A stretch of DNA of 62,483 nt from Alloscardovia venturai (GTDB lineage: Bacteria; Actinomycetota; Actinomycetes; Actinomycetales; Bifidobacteriaceae): contig NZ_JBHTHQ010000016.1 of the NCBI RefSeq assembly GCF_042676605.1, forward strand, positions 1-62,483. Direction: 5' to 3'. This document shows positions 26,691 through 35,288 of this stretch, in pieces (position 1 is the first letter of the stretch; each line of letters opens with the position of its first letter). The notes beneath the pieces are model-generated. The model saw only the letters and a program-made list of their open reading frames with translations. It did no database searches and was not told the DNA's origin. Position numbers and translations under genes: made by a program.

Positions 26691-27537
26691 TCTCGAGCAA
26701 ATCAAGTATCTCCATCATTCTTTGAAGATAGTTTGGAATTTCCTGGATGACGTCCGCTCCAAAATCAAGTGTAATAATGCGGTCGAGGCATACAGATATT
26801 TCTGTAGAATCCGACACATGTATATATGCACGAATCCCATATTCATTACGATTAACTAAGGTTACCCAGTCAAGTAAAATAGGTCGCTGATTGTGCTGAT
26901 ATACGCGATTGCTGACAGCTATAATCTCTAGCGTATCGTTGATGTCATCATTGAGCTGGACTTTCAACATCACATCAGGGTCCTTGAATGGAATACTTAA
27001 TGAATCGTCATCGTTGCAAATAAAACTTATACCAACAGAGTCAAGAAGTTTTTGAATATCTACATAAGTGTCGCCACGAGTCTGCGCGTGTGAGGTAGAA
27101 ATTGCAGACTTTTGAGTAGCCTCTATTTCGGTATCCTTTTGTATCTTTTCATCATCTAATACCCACTTAAAATATGCGGAAAAGCTACCCAACACTCCAT
27201 AAATACGCTCGGCTACCGTCTTTTCGGAAACCGCATCGATAGGGAAATCAACCTCCGCACAAAAGTGCGAGCTCCCATTCTCGTCATACGCGATTTCTTC
27301 GAGGTATGACTTTGGCAGAAGGTAACGGTCATTCCACGAGTTTGACTTTCGCTCAGCTTCTTCATACTCGTGTTGTGAAATCTCTTGAGAGGATTGCCCT
27401 AGAATGAGTAGTCTCTCTGAAGATAGTTCAATCGAAACGAAACCTTGTTCATCATAAACTGCGATTACGTCTCCTTTTACCTGAGGGATAATGCCTCGCG
27501 CACGAAGCTCATCTGCGACCTTGCGAATTTCAACCAT
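26686..27537 (-). CDS. Protein with two YbjN-like domains
   Basis: A 283-residue soluble protein. Two similar halves are visible: residues 1-130 (opening V-A-D-E-L-R-A-R-G-I, with W-N-D-R-Y-L-L-P and A-E-V-D-F-P) and residues 155-283 (I-Q-K-L-L-D-S-V-G-I, with L-L-D-W-V-T-L-V-N-R-N and Y-I-H-V-S-D). This pattern resembles the YbjN/type III chaperone-like fold. Actinobacterial members often accompany type VII secretion genes, which suggests a chaperone or regulator role here, but this is inference. It ends the gene run that starts with the WXG100 genes. Confidence 0.6.
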   Translation of the reverse strand: MVEIRKVADELRARGIIPQVKGDVIAVYDEQGFVSIELSSERLLILGQSSQEISQHEYEEAERKSNSWNDRYLLPKSYLEEIAYDENGSSHFCAEVDFPIDAVSEKTVAERIYGVLGSFSAYFKWVLDDEKIQKDTEIEATQKSAISTSHAQTRGDTYVDIQKLLDSVGISFICNDDDSLSIPFKDPDVMLKVQLNDDINDTLEIIAVSNRVYQHNQRPILLDWVTLVNRNEYGIRAYIHVSDSTEISVCLDRIITLDFGADVIQEIPNYLQRMMEILDLLEK

Positions 27538-27567
27538 AGTAAACCTCTAGAATAAATGTATGAATGT

Positions 27568-28386
27568 TTAATCGTTATCGTCTTGTGTGTCTTTCGAGGC
27601 GCGTAACGCGCCAGCAATAGCAATAATAACCTCTATCATGAAAATACCAGCAAAAAGCCACTCACCACCAGAATCCACATTCCCCGCATCAGAAAAACGC
27701 TGACACAACACAACATCAGCAACCAACGAATACATAACCACAGCAAGAATAAATAAGGAGAGAACAACACCAAAAAATGATATTCCAGTCGTGAAAGCAG
27801 ACAAAATATACGTCACCCCAAGAGTTACCGCTCCAAAAAAGACAGTTCGTTTCCTATCAGTGAACGCGGATGATATATCACGTTTATAGAACAAGATTAG
27901 ACAACAAGAAACAACTATCACACCGATAACAGTTGAACCATAAAGCTTCGGATTCTCACCAATTATGCCACCAAAAAGTACGCCCCACGTAATGCTATAC
28001 GCATATTCGAGAGGAACAATAATTGAATTCTTTACACAATCAGAATAAGCTACATAAAAACTAAAACCACCGAAAGTACCCGCTATAAGAAGAGCGTCCG
28101 CAGCAAAGAAAAGCCTATCGACTCTACCGCTCACTATAAAGCCAATAGCAACGAAAATAGCATAAAACACCATCAAAGAAAACAACTTAGCTTTCATCTT
28201 TGATGCAGAAAAAGCACGACCACCCTCACGAACAGGCTTAAAATTCTTACCCACAATAAGCATAAGATAAGAAGCCGGACTATCCCCAATAAGAGCTAAA
28301 CCCGTTTTCTCCTCATCATCTACAGCGTTCCCTAATGCAGCATCCGCAGGCATGCTAGTTGCAGCATTAACACTCTCACTCATCAC
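27568..28386 (-). CDS. Multi-pass membrane protein, copy 2 (candidate immunity protein)
   Basis: A 272-residue protein with a cytoplasmic N-terminus of about 65 residues and seven or eight hydrophobic segments. It is a paralogue of the preceding gene. An unbroken 149 bp (28205-28353) is identical to 29045-29193, while the membrane cores differ in most hydrophobic positions. I recognise no family. Position after a T7SS-substrate-like gene and tandem duplication recall the membrane immunity proteins of known type VII toxins; this is inference only. The start has a GGAGG-like site in the 24-nt gap. Confidence 0.6.
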   Translation of the reverse strand: MMSESVNAATSMPADAALGNAVDDEEKTGLALIGDSPASYLMLIVGKNFKPVREGGRAFSASKMKAKLFSLMVFYAIFVAIGFIVSGRVDRLFFAADALLIAGTFGGFSFYVAYSDCVKNSIIVPLEYAYSITWGVLFGGIIGENPKLYGSTVIGVIVVSCCLILFYKRDISSAFTDRKRTVFFGAVTLGVTYILSAFTTGISFFGVVLSLFILAVVMYSLVADVVLCQRFSDAGNVDSGGEWLFAGIFMIEVIIAIAGALRASKDTQDDND

Positions 28387-28410
28387 ATTCCCTCCTCAAA
28401 CATGAAAATA

Positions 28411-29223
28411 CTACTCATCATGTGACACGTCTTTTGAAGCGCGCAATGCACCGGCAATAGCGATGATGACTTCCAACATAAGAATACCGGCAAAAAGCCA
28501 CTCACTGCCAGAATCTACATTCCCCGCATCAGAAAGACGCTGACACAACACAACATCAGCAATAAACGAATACATAGCCACGATAACAACTATGATTGCC
28601 AAAATTATACTTATAAATGACAACCCCACAGAAAAAGCCACTAGAAGATAAGTCGCCGCAAGAGCGATTATTCCAACCGTTATAAGCCTATTTTTATTAC
28701 TCGTAAATACGAATGTGTTCATTTTTAAGAATAGGATAAGCAAACATGCAACAACGAATACTCCGATAACAGCTGGACCAAATACAGCAGGATCATCAGA
28801 GATAGCAGCACCAAGAAGGAGTCCAAATGTAATGCTGTATGCATATTCGAGAGGAACAATAATAGAATTCTTTACACAATCAGAATAAGCCACATAAAAA
28901 CCAAAACCACCCATAGTAAACGCTGCAAGAAGAGCGTCCGCAGCAAAGAAAAGCCTATTAACTCTACCATTTATTATAAAACCGACGACGATAGAAATAG
29001 CGTAAGGCACCATCAAAGAAAACAACTTAACTTTCATCTTTGACGCAGAAAAAGCACGACCACCCTCACGAACAGGCTTAAAATTCTTACCCACAATAAG
29101 CATAAGATAAGAAGCCGGACTATCCCCAATAAGAGCTAAACCCGTTTTCTCCTCATCATCTACAGCGTTCCCTAATGCAGCATCCGCAGGCATACCAACC
29201 GTAGTATTAGCACTCTCACTCAT
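28411..29223 (-). CDS. Multi-pass membrane protein, copy 1 (candidate immunity protein)
   Basis: A 270-residue protein from the ATG at 29223, with AGGAG upstream; an in-frame ATG at 29253 has no such site. It has the same layout as the next gene: a soluble acidic N-terminus (D-D-E-E-K-T-G-L-A-L-I), then about eight hydrophobic segments, and a shared end A-G-A-L-R-A-S-K-D. It begins 37 nt after the T7SS-substrate-like gene. Function is unknown; see the copy at 27568-28386 for the immunity argument. Confidence 0.6.
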   Translation of the reverse strand: MSESANTTVGMPADAALGNAVDDEEKTGLALIGDSPASYLMLIVGKNFKPVREGGRAFSASKMKVKLFSLMVPYAISIVVGFIINGRVNRLFFAADALLAAFTMGGFGFYVAYSDCVKNSIIVPLEYAYSITFGLLLGAAISDDPAVFGPAVIGVFVVACLLILFLKMNTFVFTSNKNRLITVGIIALAATYLLVAFSVGLSFISIILAIIVVIVAMYSFIADVVLCQRLSDAGNVDSGSEWLFAGILMLEVIIAIAGALRASKDVSHDE

Positions 29224-29260
29224 CACATTCTCCTCTCGATTGTATTTAATCATCTCTCAT

Positions 29261-30808
29261 CTAATAAATATGATGCGGTGCTGGAGTAAAATCATTATTA
29301 ACATTCTTCGTTGCCTTATCGATGAAGCCATCCAACTGATTATTAGCAGAGTCAGTCATCATATCACTTACCCCGTCGATTCCCTGTGGCAACACCTTTT
29401 TCACCATACTCCCAGAAACCGTTTTAAGAGTAGTTCCCGTGTTCTCATAAATATTGTGGTATTGGAAATCACGAACTGAATCCCGAACTTCATTCGGTTT
29501 ACTAGACATATCTACTACATCTTTCAAATCTGAAGTAGTTTTATATACGGCATTAGCCTTTTCGTAGGTCGAAGATGCGTTATGAATACCACGAATATCA
29601 TTCTTAATATCAGAAAATTTCTTGCCTGCATCTTCTAGAGCACGTGCCCCTTGTCCCTTTGCCGTTGCCCAAGTTCCCTTAAGAATACTGCCCGTTTCAT
29701 TTTTCACGGTTCTAAATGTATTGATATCGTTACTTAGATTGGAATATTGTTTTCTTACAGTATCGACAGCCTTACCGCCCTTCTCCATAACTGTATTTTT
29801 CATAACACTCGTCACAGATTCTGAGTTCTTCATGCCAAGGGCAGCCTTAAGACGAGTACCCTTCGAGAGTTCGCCCGCCGCTTCTGCTCCTTTGAGAACA
29901 CTCTTACATGAGCCTACAGCAGCACCCATGCCAAGCAAATCAAGTCCAAAAGATGCAGCCGCCAAGAACACATCACCGGCATCCGCATCACCATTTGCAT
30001 AGTCCAACATGGTATCTCCAAGGGCTATCGTAGAAGAAAGCAGAAGCCCCCCAGCTACGACGAGATTTGCCCCTGGAATAAAGAGCGAGGCGACAGCCGC
30101 AACCGTACCCACGACTTTACCAACCTTGACGATATTCTTCCACGTCTGTGAATACTTTATTTTCTGCCATACTGTTAATTTAATTCCAGCATCTTCCTGA
30201 AATTGCTGAATTTTCCCTGCGATTTTTCGAGCTTCTGTATCATACTCGTCTTTCGTATCCGCAATAGTCTTCTTCGCAGTTTTAAGCGCATCTTGTGCAG
30301 CGTTCAGTGTGGACTCAGCGTTATTAAACTTTTGCCGTGCGGAGTTGACTTTCTCATCGCTGCCACCGAGGTCAAAAAAGTTCTTAGCTTGTTCAACTCG
30401 CAAACTCGACGATGCGCTGCTAACCGCATCTTGTGCACTCTTTACAGATGCTGCAGCTTTCTTTGCATCTTCAAGAGCCTTATCTGCCGTCTTCTGCATA
30501 GACTTTACACCGCTTGCCCACGCGCACAGCGACTTTCCTGCAGACTGCGTATTTGTACCGAGCTTGCCCAATTTTGCAGGCAAACCATTAAAGCTTTTCG
30601 CTAGCTCTGTAGCTGCTTTACCTTTTAAAGCAGAGTTCTTCGCGCTGTTTTCGATGGATGACATGTACTCACCCATCTCAACCAGTATCTTACTTTTGCT
30701 CTGTAAACTTTGACCAAACTGCTCAATATCGTCTGGCTTACCAGGAGTTGGATCCCCAATCTGATCGCCATATGTGATCCAATCGCTATCTGAAGGACGC
30801 CCTGCCAT
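29261..30808 (-). CDS. T7SS-substrate-like protein, candidate membrane-active effector
   Basis: A 515-residue protein. The N-terminus (G-D-P-T-P-G-K-P-D-D-I-E-Q-F-G) followed by helices up to about residue 200 resembles the secretion-signal region of actinobacterial type VII polymorphic toxins, where a D-P-x-x-x-P-G-x-P stretch precedes a WXG-like helical pair. A hydrophobic stretch of about 90 residues (215-300, with V-V-G-T-V-A-A-V-A-S-L-F-I-P-G-A-N) lies in the middle. The C-terminal 200 residues are helical, without a toxin family I recognise. It starts two bases after the 201-residue gene and precedes the two membrane paralogues. An effector role is inference from layout. Confidence 0.65.
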   Translation of the reverse strand: MAGRPSDSDWITYGDQIGDPTPGKPDDIEQFGQSLQSKSKILVEMGEYMSSIENSAKNSALKGKAATELAKSFNGLPAKLGKLGTNTQSAGKSLCAWASGVKSMQKTADKALEDAKKAAASVKSAQDAVSSASSSLRVEQAKNFFDLGGSDEKVNSARQKFNNAESTLNAAQDALKTAKKTIADTKDEYDTEARKIAGKIQQFQEDAGIKLTVWQKIKYSQTWKNIVKVGKVVGTVAAVASLFIPGANLVVAGGLLLSSTIALGDTMLDYANGDADAGDVFLAAASFGLDLLGMGAAVGSCKSVLKGAEAAGELSKGTRLKAALGMKNSESVTSVMKNTVMEKGGKAVDTVRKQYSNLSNDINTFRTVKNETGSILKGTWATAKGQGARALEDAGKKFSDIKNDIRGIHNASSTYEKANAVYKTTSDLKDVVDMSSKPNEVRDSVRDFQYHNIYENTGTTLKTVSGSMVKKVLPQGIDGVSDMMTDSANNQLDGFIDKATKNVNNDFTPAPHHIY

Positions 30809-30810
30809 AC

Positions 30811-31416
30811 TTACTTCTCCTCGTGATTAATTCTTAACGTCTTTGTAATCAAGTCAAACATCTCTGCCATGACCATTTCCACTTCAAGATTTGGAGTGAA
30901 GAACGTGATAAGCAGCACAAGACTTTCCAATGGTACGAATGTACGCACTACGAACTGATTTGTCGATAGACCCTGAAAGTTGCTATACATCAGTTCGCGA
31001 CCTGACATCTGCACCGCTTTGCCGACACCGTCAATGTTGATAAGGGAAAAATCAGGGTCAGTCGGTCGATCTTCATCAGGCTCTGACATCGTACGCACTA
31101 TAGCTTCATATACCGATTCTCCATTTTCTGGAATTATATTCGGTATGATTTGAAGCATAAACGAAGCAGACAACAAACCATCATCCGTCGGCAAAAGCAA
31201 ATTGCCAACTTCGCGAGTCCCTGCACTCAATGCCGCAGAAAGAGCAGCATGTACTCTCTGCGTGAGCGCTTCCCTTTCCTTGAGCATCGAAGGCATCACG
31301 GATATAAAATTCTTCGTAATGCTCTCTGCATCTTGTGCAATCGAAGCTTCCGTAAGGGTGAGAATACTCCAATTCTCAGGAAAAGTAAGTGCATATGTAA
31401 GATCTTGATGAGACAT
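30811..31416 (-). CDS. Unrecognised soluble protein in the secretion island
   Basis: A 201-residue protein from the ATG at 31416 (AAAGG upstream); an earlier in-frame start at 31449 lacks support. It begins L-T-Y-A-L-T-F-P-E-N-W, an opening seen in PsbP/Mog1-like folds, but the resemblance is weak. The rest alternates helices and strands without a known motif. No signal or membrane segment is seen. With two bases between its stop and the next start it is coupled to the T7SS-substrate-like gene, so a dedicated chaperone is possible. Confidence 0.6.
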   Translation of the reverse strand: MSHQDLTYALTFPENWSILTLTEASIAQDAESITKNFISVMPSMLKEREALTQRVHAALSAALSAGTREVGNLLLPTDDGLLSASFMLQIIPNIIPENGESVYEAIVRTMSEPDEDRPTDPDFSLINIDGVGKAVQMSGRELMYSNFQGLSTNQFVVRTFVPLESLVLLITFFTPNLEVEMVMAEMFDLITKTLRINHEEK

Positions 31417-31498
31417 AAAAACCTTTAATGTATACCGACCGGTTACCAAGCAAAGCTGCTGAAGTTTACACTTTGCTCCAGAACGCGCTTATCTTGCC

Positions 31499-31798
31499 TT
31501 AATTGTTTTCGACAGAAATCCCTTGTGCAATCTGACTATCTGCATCTGCTATGCTGACAGCAATCTGATTTACTTGCTGAGCCATATTCTGAGTTTTCTT
31601 AGTGAACTTCTTCTTGTTTGCCTCGTAGCCCGTTAGAAAGTCTCGCACAGCATCAGAAATCTCTTTACTGCCCAGTTCAGCCTGACTGATTTCTAGCCCA
31701 CTGATGCCGTCTAGCGTATTGCCTAAATTTGTCAGTGCCGAACTCAATGTCGAAAGAGTCGCGTAGTCAACGCGAAGGTCTGGATTGCCCACAGACAT
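31499..31798 (-). CDS. WXG100-like small helical protein
   Basis: A 99-residue, all-helical protein with two helices (about 12-40 and 48-88) and a short turn, the size and form of ESAT-6-like proteins. The turn lacks a true W-x-G; it has S-K-E-I-S-D-A-V-R-D-F. A helix-ending Y-E-A-N-K-K-K lies in the second helix. Such proteins are exported as dimers by FtsK-type ATPases. It follows the other WXG100-like gene by 77 nt. Confidence 0.7.
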   Translation of the reverse strand: MSVGNPDLRVDYATLSTLSSALTNLGNTLDGISGLEISQAELGSKEISDAVRDFLTGYEANKKKFTKKTQNMAQQVNQIAVSIADADSQIAQGISVENN

Positions 31799-31875
31799 CC
31801 TCCTCTAGGTAGCTGGTGACAGATTTGAGTAGTATCTGCCACCATAAAACATTGATAAATGTGTGTATCGCGCTT

Positions 31876-32172
31876 CTACTTTGCGATGGAGCGTGCCAAA
31901 GAAGAATCCAACTCAGACAAAGACTGCTCAGCATTCTTCAAAAACGACACCATACCCTCAATACCACTAATCGTCGAAGTAGCACCAGAAGTAAACTGAG
32001 CATACGACTGCTCAAAACTACTCGACGCAGCATCAGTAACAAAACCAGAAGACACAAGACCATCCACAACACTCTTCAAACGCTGCAACTCCTGATTCAA
32101 ATTAGACTGACCAGCAGTAAGCTGAGACGCCACCTGCTGCAAATCAGCATAAGACACAGAAACATTAGCCAT
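31876..32172 (-). CDS. WXG100-family protein
   Basis: A 98-residue WXG100-type protein with helix one V-S-Y-A-D-L-Q-Q-V-A-S-Q-L, turn S-S-G-F-V-T-D-A-A-S-S-S-F (Phe replacing the usual Trp) and helix two with F-E-Q-S-Y-A-Q-F. GAAGGAG precedes the ATG. Its codons end almost only in T or G, unlike the housekeeping genes nearby, which may reflect strong expression or an origin elsewhere. It is the first gene of the island and likely a partner of the protein at 31499-31798. Confidence 0.8.
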   Translation of the reverse strand: MANVSVSYADLQQVASQLTAGQSNLNQELQRLKSVVDGLVSSGFVTDAASSSFEQSYAQFTSGATSTISGIEGMVSFLKNAEQSLSELDSSLARSIAK

Positions 32173-32611
32173 AACAAGACTCCTTCACACAAAGAAAAAC
32201 AATAACCTCAAAGAGCCTTCCACGACTCCTTAAAACCCCAGTATATAAACCAAAAACAACATTCACGACACACACAAAACCACACACCCAAACCCACCAA
32301 AACTTTGAAAAAACAAACAAGTTTTACACATGTTTCAGCTACTACGGACCGCATATCTGTTTAATGTCTAATGTCTATAAGCTGCATACGACTTTGTAAG
32401 TTCTATAAGATCGCGTAAAGCGCGTAAAGCAAAGGATGGCACCGACCGCAGTCAGTGCCATCCTCATACTCTCATCTCTTCTATTTTCTATTTTCCTGCC
32501 ATGAGTCACAAGTCTTCATGAACACAGCTCTACAGGTGTACGCGCAACTAGATATCCACACATATCCTATCTGCACATACACATAGGAGATTAAGCAGAT
32601 AACTTTTGACT
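32173..32611. other. Intergenic region: island promoter side and pepN terminator side
   Basis: No gene is seen. Next to the WXG100 gene the plus strand is almost free of G (32190-32320), so the message strand is G/T-rich. It contains TATATAC (minus; plus 32242-32248), a possible -10 box. Farther on lies the hairpin at 32433-32464, and then about 150 nt with no recognisable feature up to pepN. Confidence 0.6.
32433..32464 (-). terminator. Stem-loop terminator after pepN
   Basis: Perfect 10-bp arms AGGATGGCAC (32433-32442) and GTGCCATCCT (32455-32464) enclose a 12-nt loop. On the minus strand the stem is followed by TTTGCTTTA. It lies about 150 nt after the pepN stop. The U-rich part is short, so termination may be partial. 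Confidence 0.65.
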
Positions 32612-35188
32612 CTACAGAGCTTCGTTATACTGCTGCACACGAAATGTACGCTTCGTGCCGTCAAGGTTCTCATTGACCATGCGGCGCAAAGCTGCTGGTG
32701 CATCAGAGTGAGATGTCATCCACTTCTCGCCTACTTCAACGAGTTTTGCAGTATCTGCGTAGCTTGGGTAGAGACCAGAACCGCGAGAAGTACCCTGCAA
32801 AAGAGCCTCCGCCATGTGGAAAGTCTTATGCTCCCAGACCCAATCAATGACTTCGCCGTACTTGTCAACGTATTCCTCATAGAGAGCTGGATTAGTATTC
32901 ATAGAGAAACCACCAGCGATGTTTTCAAGCTGAGAATTAGTAAGCTCATCATTGTGAAGCGCTTGATCCCAAGCCCACGCCTTAGCTTCAGGGGTCGGAA
33001 TGGCAGCCTTAGCCATCACTGCGAACTGACGATTCTCCGTAGTGTCCTTGCGCGCGAGTTCAGCGTCAATATCAGCTGCAGTAAGAATGCCTGCTGCAGC
33101 CTGTGCGATGATGATGTTCCACTTGAAATTGTTATCAAGTTCGAGACCTTCAAACTTCAGTGAACCGTCGAAGAGTGCGGCTGCACGTTCCTTGAACTGT
33201 GAGTCAGAGCCGTTATCAAGGTATGCATTAACGAGCTGGAACTGCTGGTCGGAGCCTGGTTTTGCAGTCTGAGCAAGCTTGAAGAGACCCTCTGCTACTT
33301 CCACCTTCAATGCGTCACGTTGAGCTGCTGGTACATAATGACCAAGAGCCACCACCATCTTTGCAAGTGCATAGCGGAATGTCGTGGACTGGTTCATCGT
33401 AGCGAGCGCGTTGAGAGTAGTACGCACGAAATCTACTGCTGGAAGCTGTGCATCGCGAGTCATATCCCACAAGCTCAGCCATACCACGGCACGAGTGAGT
33501 TCATTCGTAAACTTGTCAAGGTTATTCTTTGCAAATTCGAGAGATTTATCATCGAAACGAAGCTTAGTATATGTCAAATCGTCTTCATTTACCATGATGA
33601 ATGCAGGACGCTTCTTACCCTTGACAGCTTCAACAACTGTGCGCTTACCAGTGACGTCGAGGTCAAAGCGCTCAGTCATCTCGACGGTTCCTTCAGAGGT
33701 TTCCTCATAGAAAGCCACTGCCAAGCGATGGTCACGGAGTACTGGATACTCATTAGAAGCAGTCTGCACAAGAGCCATCTCTTCGATAGTTCCATCTGCT
33801 TCGGTCTTGACCTCAGCCGTAATGGTGTTAATCCCAGCATTCTCAAGCCACTGCTTGGACCAGTTCTTCAAATCACGACCAGAGGTCTTTTCAAGCTCTT
33901 CGAGGAGGTCTGCAAGTGTCGCATTGGAGTACTTGTGCTTCTCGAGATAGTTATGAATGCCTGCGAAGAACTCCTTACGCCCCACGTATGCTACGAGCTG
34001 CTTTAAGACAGAGCCACCCTTTGCGTATGTAATGCCATCAAAGTTGACTTCAGTATCATGCAAATCATTGATAGGAGCCACAATAGGGTGAGTCGTAGGA
34101 AGCTCATCCTGAGCCTGCCCCCAGCTCTTCTCTCCAGAAGCATAAGTAGCCCACGCATCTTTCCACTGCGTAGTTTCAGCAGTTGCGAGAGTAGATGTGA
34201 ACTCTGCGAAGGACTCGTTGAGCCACAAATCGTTCCACCACTTCATGGTGACCAAATCACCGAACCACATGTGCGCAAGCTCATGAAGCACAGTGACATC
34301 ACGACGTTCGTTCAACGCATCGGTCACCTTGGACTCAAATACATAAGAGTCACGGATGGTGACGGTACCGATGTTCTCCATCGCACCTGCATTGTATTCA
34401 GGAACGAAGAGCTGATCGTACTTTGCATATGGATACTCGACTCCCCACGTTTCGTTATAGAAGTCCATACCGCGCTTGGTAACGTCGAAGAGGTACTCAG
34501 CATCTTTAGCCATGCCATCTTTGAGTGCTTGACGGCAGTAGATACCCATAGGGACCACTCGACCGCTTGCCAAGGTATGAGTCGTGTGCCAGCTCGCATA
34601 AGGCCCCGCAACGAATGCTGTCAAATAAGAAGACATCTTTGGGGTGGTTGGGAATGTCCAGCGCTTGGAGCCGCCTTCCAAGTCCTCAGTCTTGTCTGAT
34701 GGCATGATAGAGATAACTTCCCACTCAGCAGGCGCATCGACAGTAAAGTCAAAAGTAGCTTTCAAATCTGGCTGATCAAACACAGCGTAGACACGGCGTG
34801 CATCCGGTACTTCAAACTGAGTGTAGAGATATACATTGCCGTCAGTAGGGTCAATGCTGCGATGCATACCCTCACCCGTATGAGAGTACTGCACGAGAGC
34901 ATCTACAGTGATGATATTGTGCTCCTTGAGTCCGCTGAGCTCAATGCGGTTATCTCTATAAGTAGTCGCTGGGTCAAGTTTTTCACCGTTGAATTCAATA
35001 GAATTTACAGTGTTGGCAATTAAATCGATAAAGGTCGACTTCCCTGCTACCGCATCAAACTCGATAGTGGTCACAGAACGGAAATCTGTATCTCCCATAG
35101 TGACATCGAGGTGCGCAGCGTACTTAAGGTTAGAAATAATACTTGCGCGCTCTTCAGCTTCTACGCGGGTAAGATTTGCTCCTGGCAT
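32612..35188 (-). CDS. pepN: Aminopeptidase N, M1 family
   Basis: An 858-residue zinc aminopeptidase. The substrate motif G-A-M-E-N and the zinc motif H-E-L-A-H with a following N-E-S-F-A-E (all in the W-F-G-D-L-V-T-M-K-W-W context) are intact. The C-terminal ERAP1-like helical domain is complete. I chose ATG 35188 (M-P-G-A-N-L-T-R), the usual actinobacterial start. A TTG at 35221 has AGGAAGG upstream but would start inside a hairpin. It acts in peptide turnover in the cytoplasm. It follows rnj by about 100 nt on the same strand. Confidence 0.95.
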   Translation of the reverse strand: MPGANLTRVEAEERASIISNLKYAAHLDVTMGDTDFRSVTTIEFDAVAGKSTFIDLIANTVNSIEFNGEKLDPATTYRDNRIELSGLKEHNIITVDALVQYSHTGEGMHRSIDPTDGNVYLYTQFEVPDARRVYAVFDQPDLKATFDFTVDAPAEWEVISIMPSDKTEDLEGGSKRWTFPTTPKMSSYLTAFVAGPYASWHTTHTLASGRVVPMGIYCRQALKDGMAKDAEYLFDVTKRGMDFYNETWGVEYPYAKYDQLFVPEYNAGAMENIGTVTIRDSYVFESKVTDALNERRDVTVLHELAHMWFGDLVTMKWWNDLWLNESFAEFTSTLATAETTQWKDAWATYASGEKSWGQAQDELPTTHPIVAPINDLHDTEVNFDGITYAKGGSVLKQLVAYVGRKEFFAGIHNYLEKHKYSNATLADLLEELEKTSGRDLKNWSKQWLENAGINTITAEVKTEADGTIEEMALVQTASNEYPVLRDHRLAVAFYEETSEGTVEMTERFDLDVTGKRTVVEAVKGKKRPAFIMVNEDDLTYTKLRFDDKSLEFAKNNLDKFTNELTRAVVWLSLWDMTRDAQLPAVDFVRTTLNALATMNQSTTFRYALAKMVVALGHYVPAAQRDALKVEVAEGLFKLAQTAKPGSDQQFQLVNAYLDNGSDSQFKERAAALFDGSLKFEGLELDNNFKWNIIIAQAAAGILTAADIDAELARKDTTENRQFAVMAKAAIPTPEAKAWAWDQALHNDELTNSQLENIAGGFSMNTNPALYEEYVDKYGEVIDWVWEHKTFHMAEALLQGTSRGSGLYPSYADTAKLVEVGEKWMTSHSDAPAALRRMVNENLDGTKRTFRVQQYNEAL

Positions 35189-35208
35189 TTTTCTCTTTCT
35201 TTTGTCAT

Positions 35209-35247
35209 GGAATGCAGGCAAGAGTTGTTCCTTCCTGCCTACATTCC
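35209..35247 (-). promoter_or_regulatory. Hairpin between rnj and pepN
   Basis: Arms 35209-35220 (GGAATGCAGGCA) and 35236-35247 (TGCCTACATTCC) pair at 11 of 12 positions with one G-U-type mismatch and a 15-nt loop. There is no U-tract on the minus strand, so it is not an obvious terminator of rnj. It covers the alternative TTG start of pepN and ends about 20 nt before the preferred ATG. Confidence 0.5.
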
Positions 35248-35288
35248 TCTTTAATTTTTAACTTTGAGTTCTCTACTCAATTTGAAAA

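Noticed and set aside
29261..30808. A phage tail-tape-measure-like protein
   Set aside because: The helices and hydrophobic centre could suggest it, but no phage genes are near and the start fits T7SS substrates.
35264..35280. TTGAGT/ACTCAA hairpin as the rnj terminator
   Set aside because: On the minus strand it is followed by A-rich sequence, so it lacks the U-tract.
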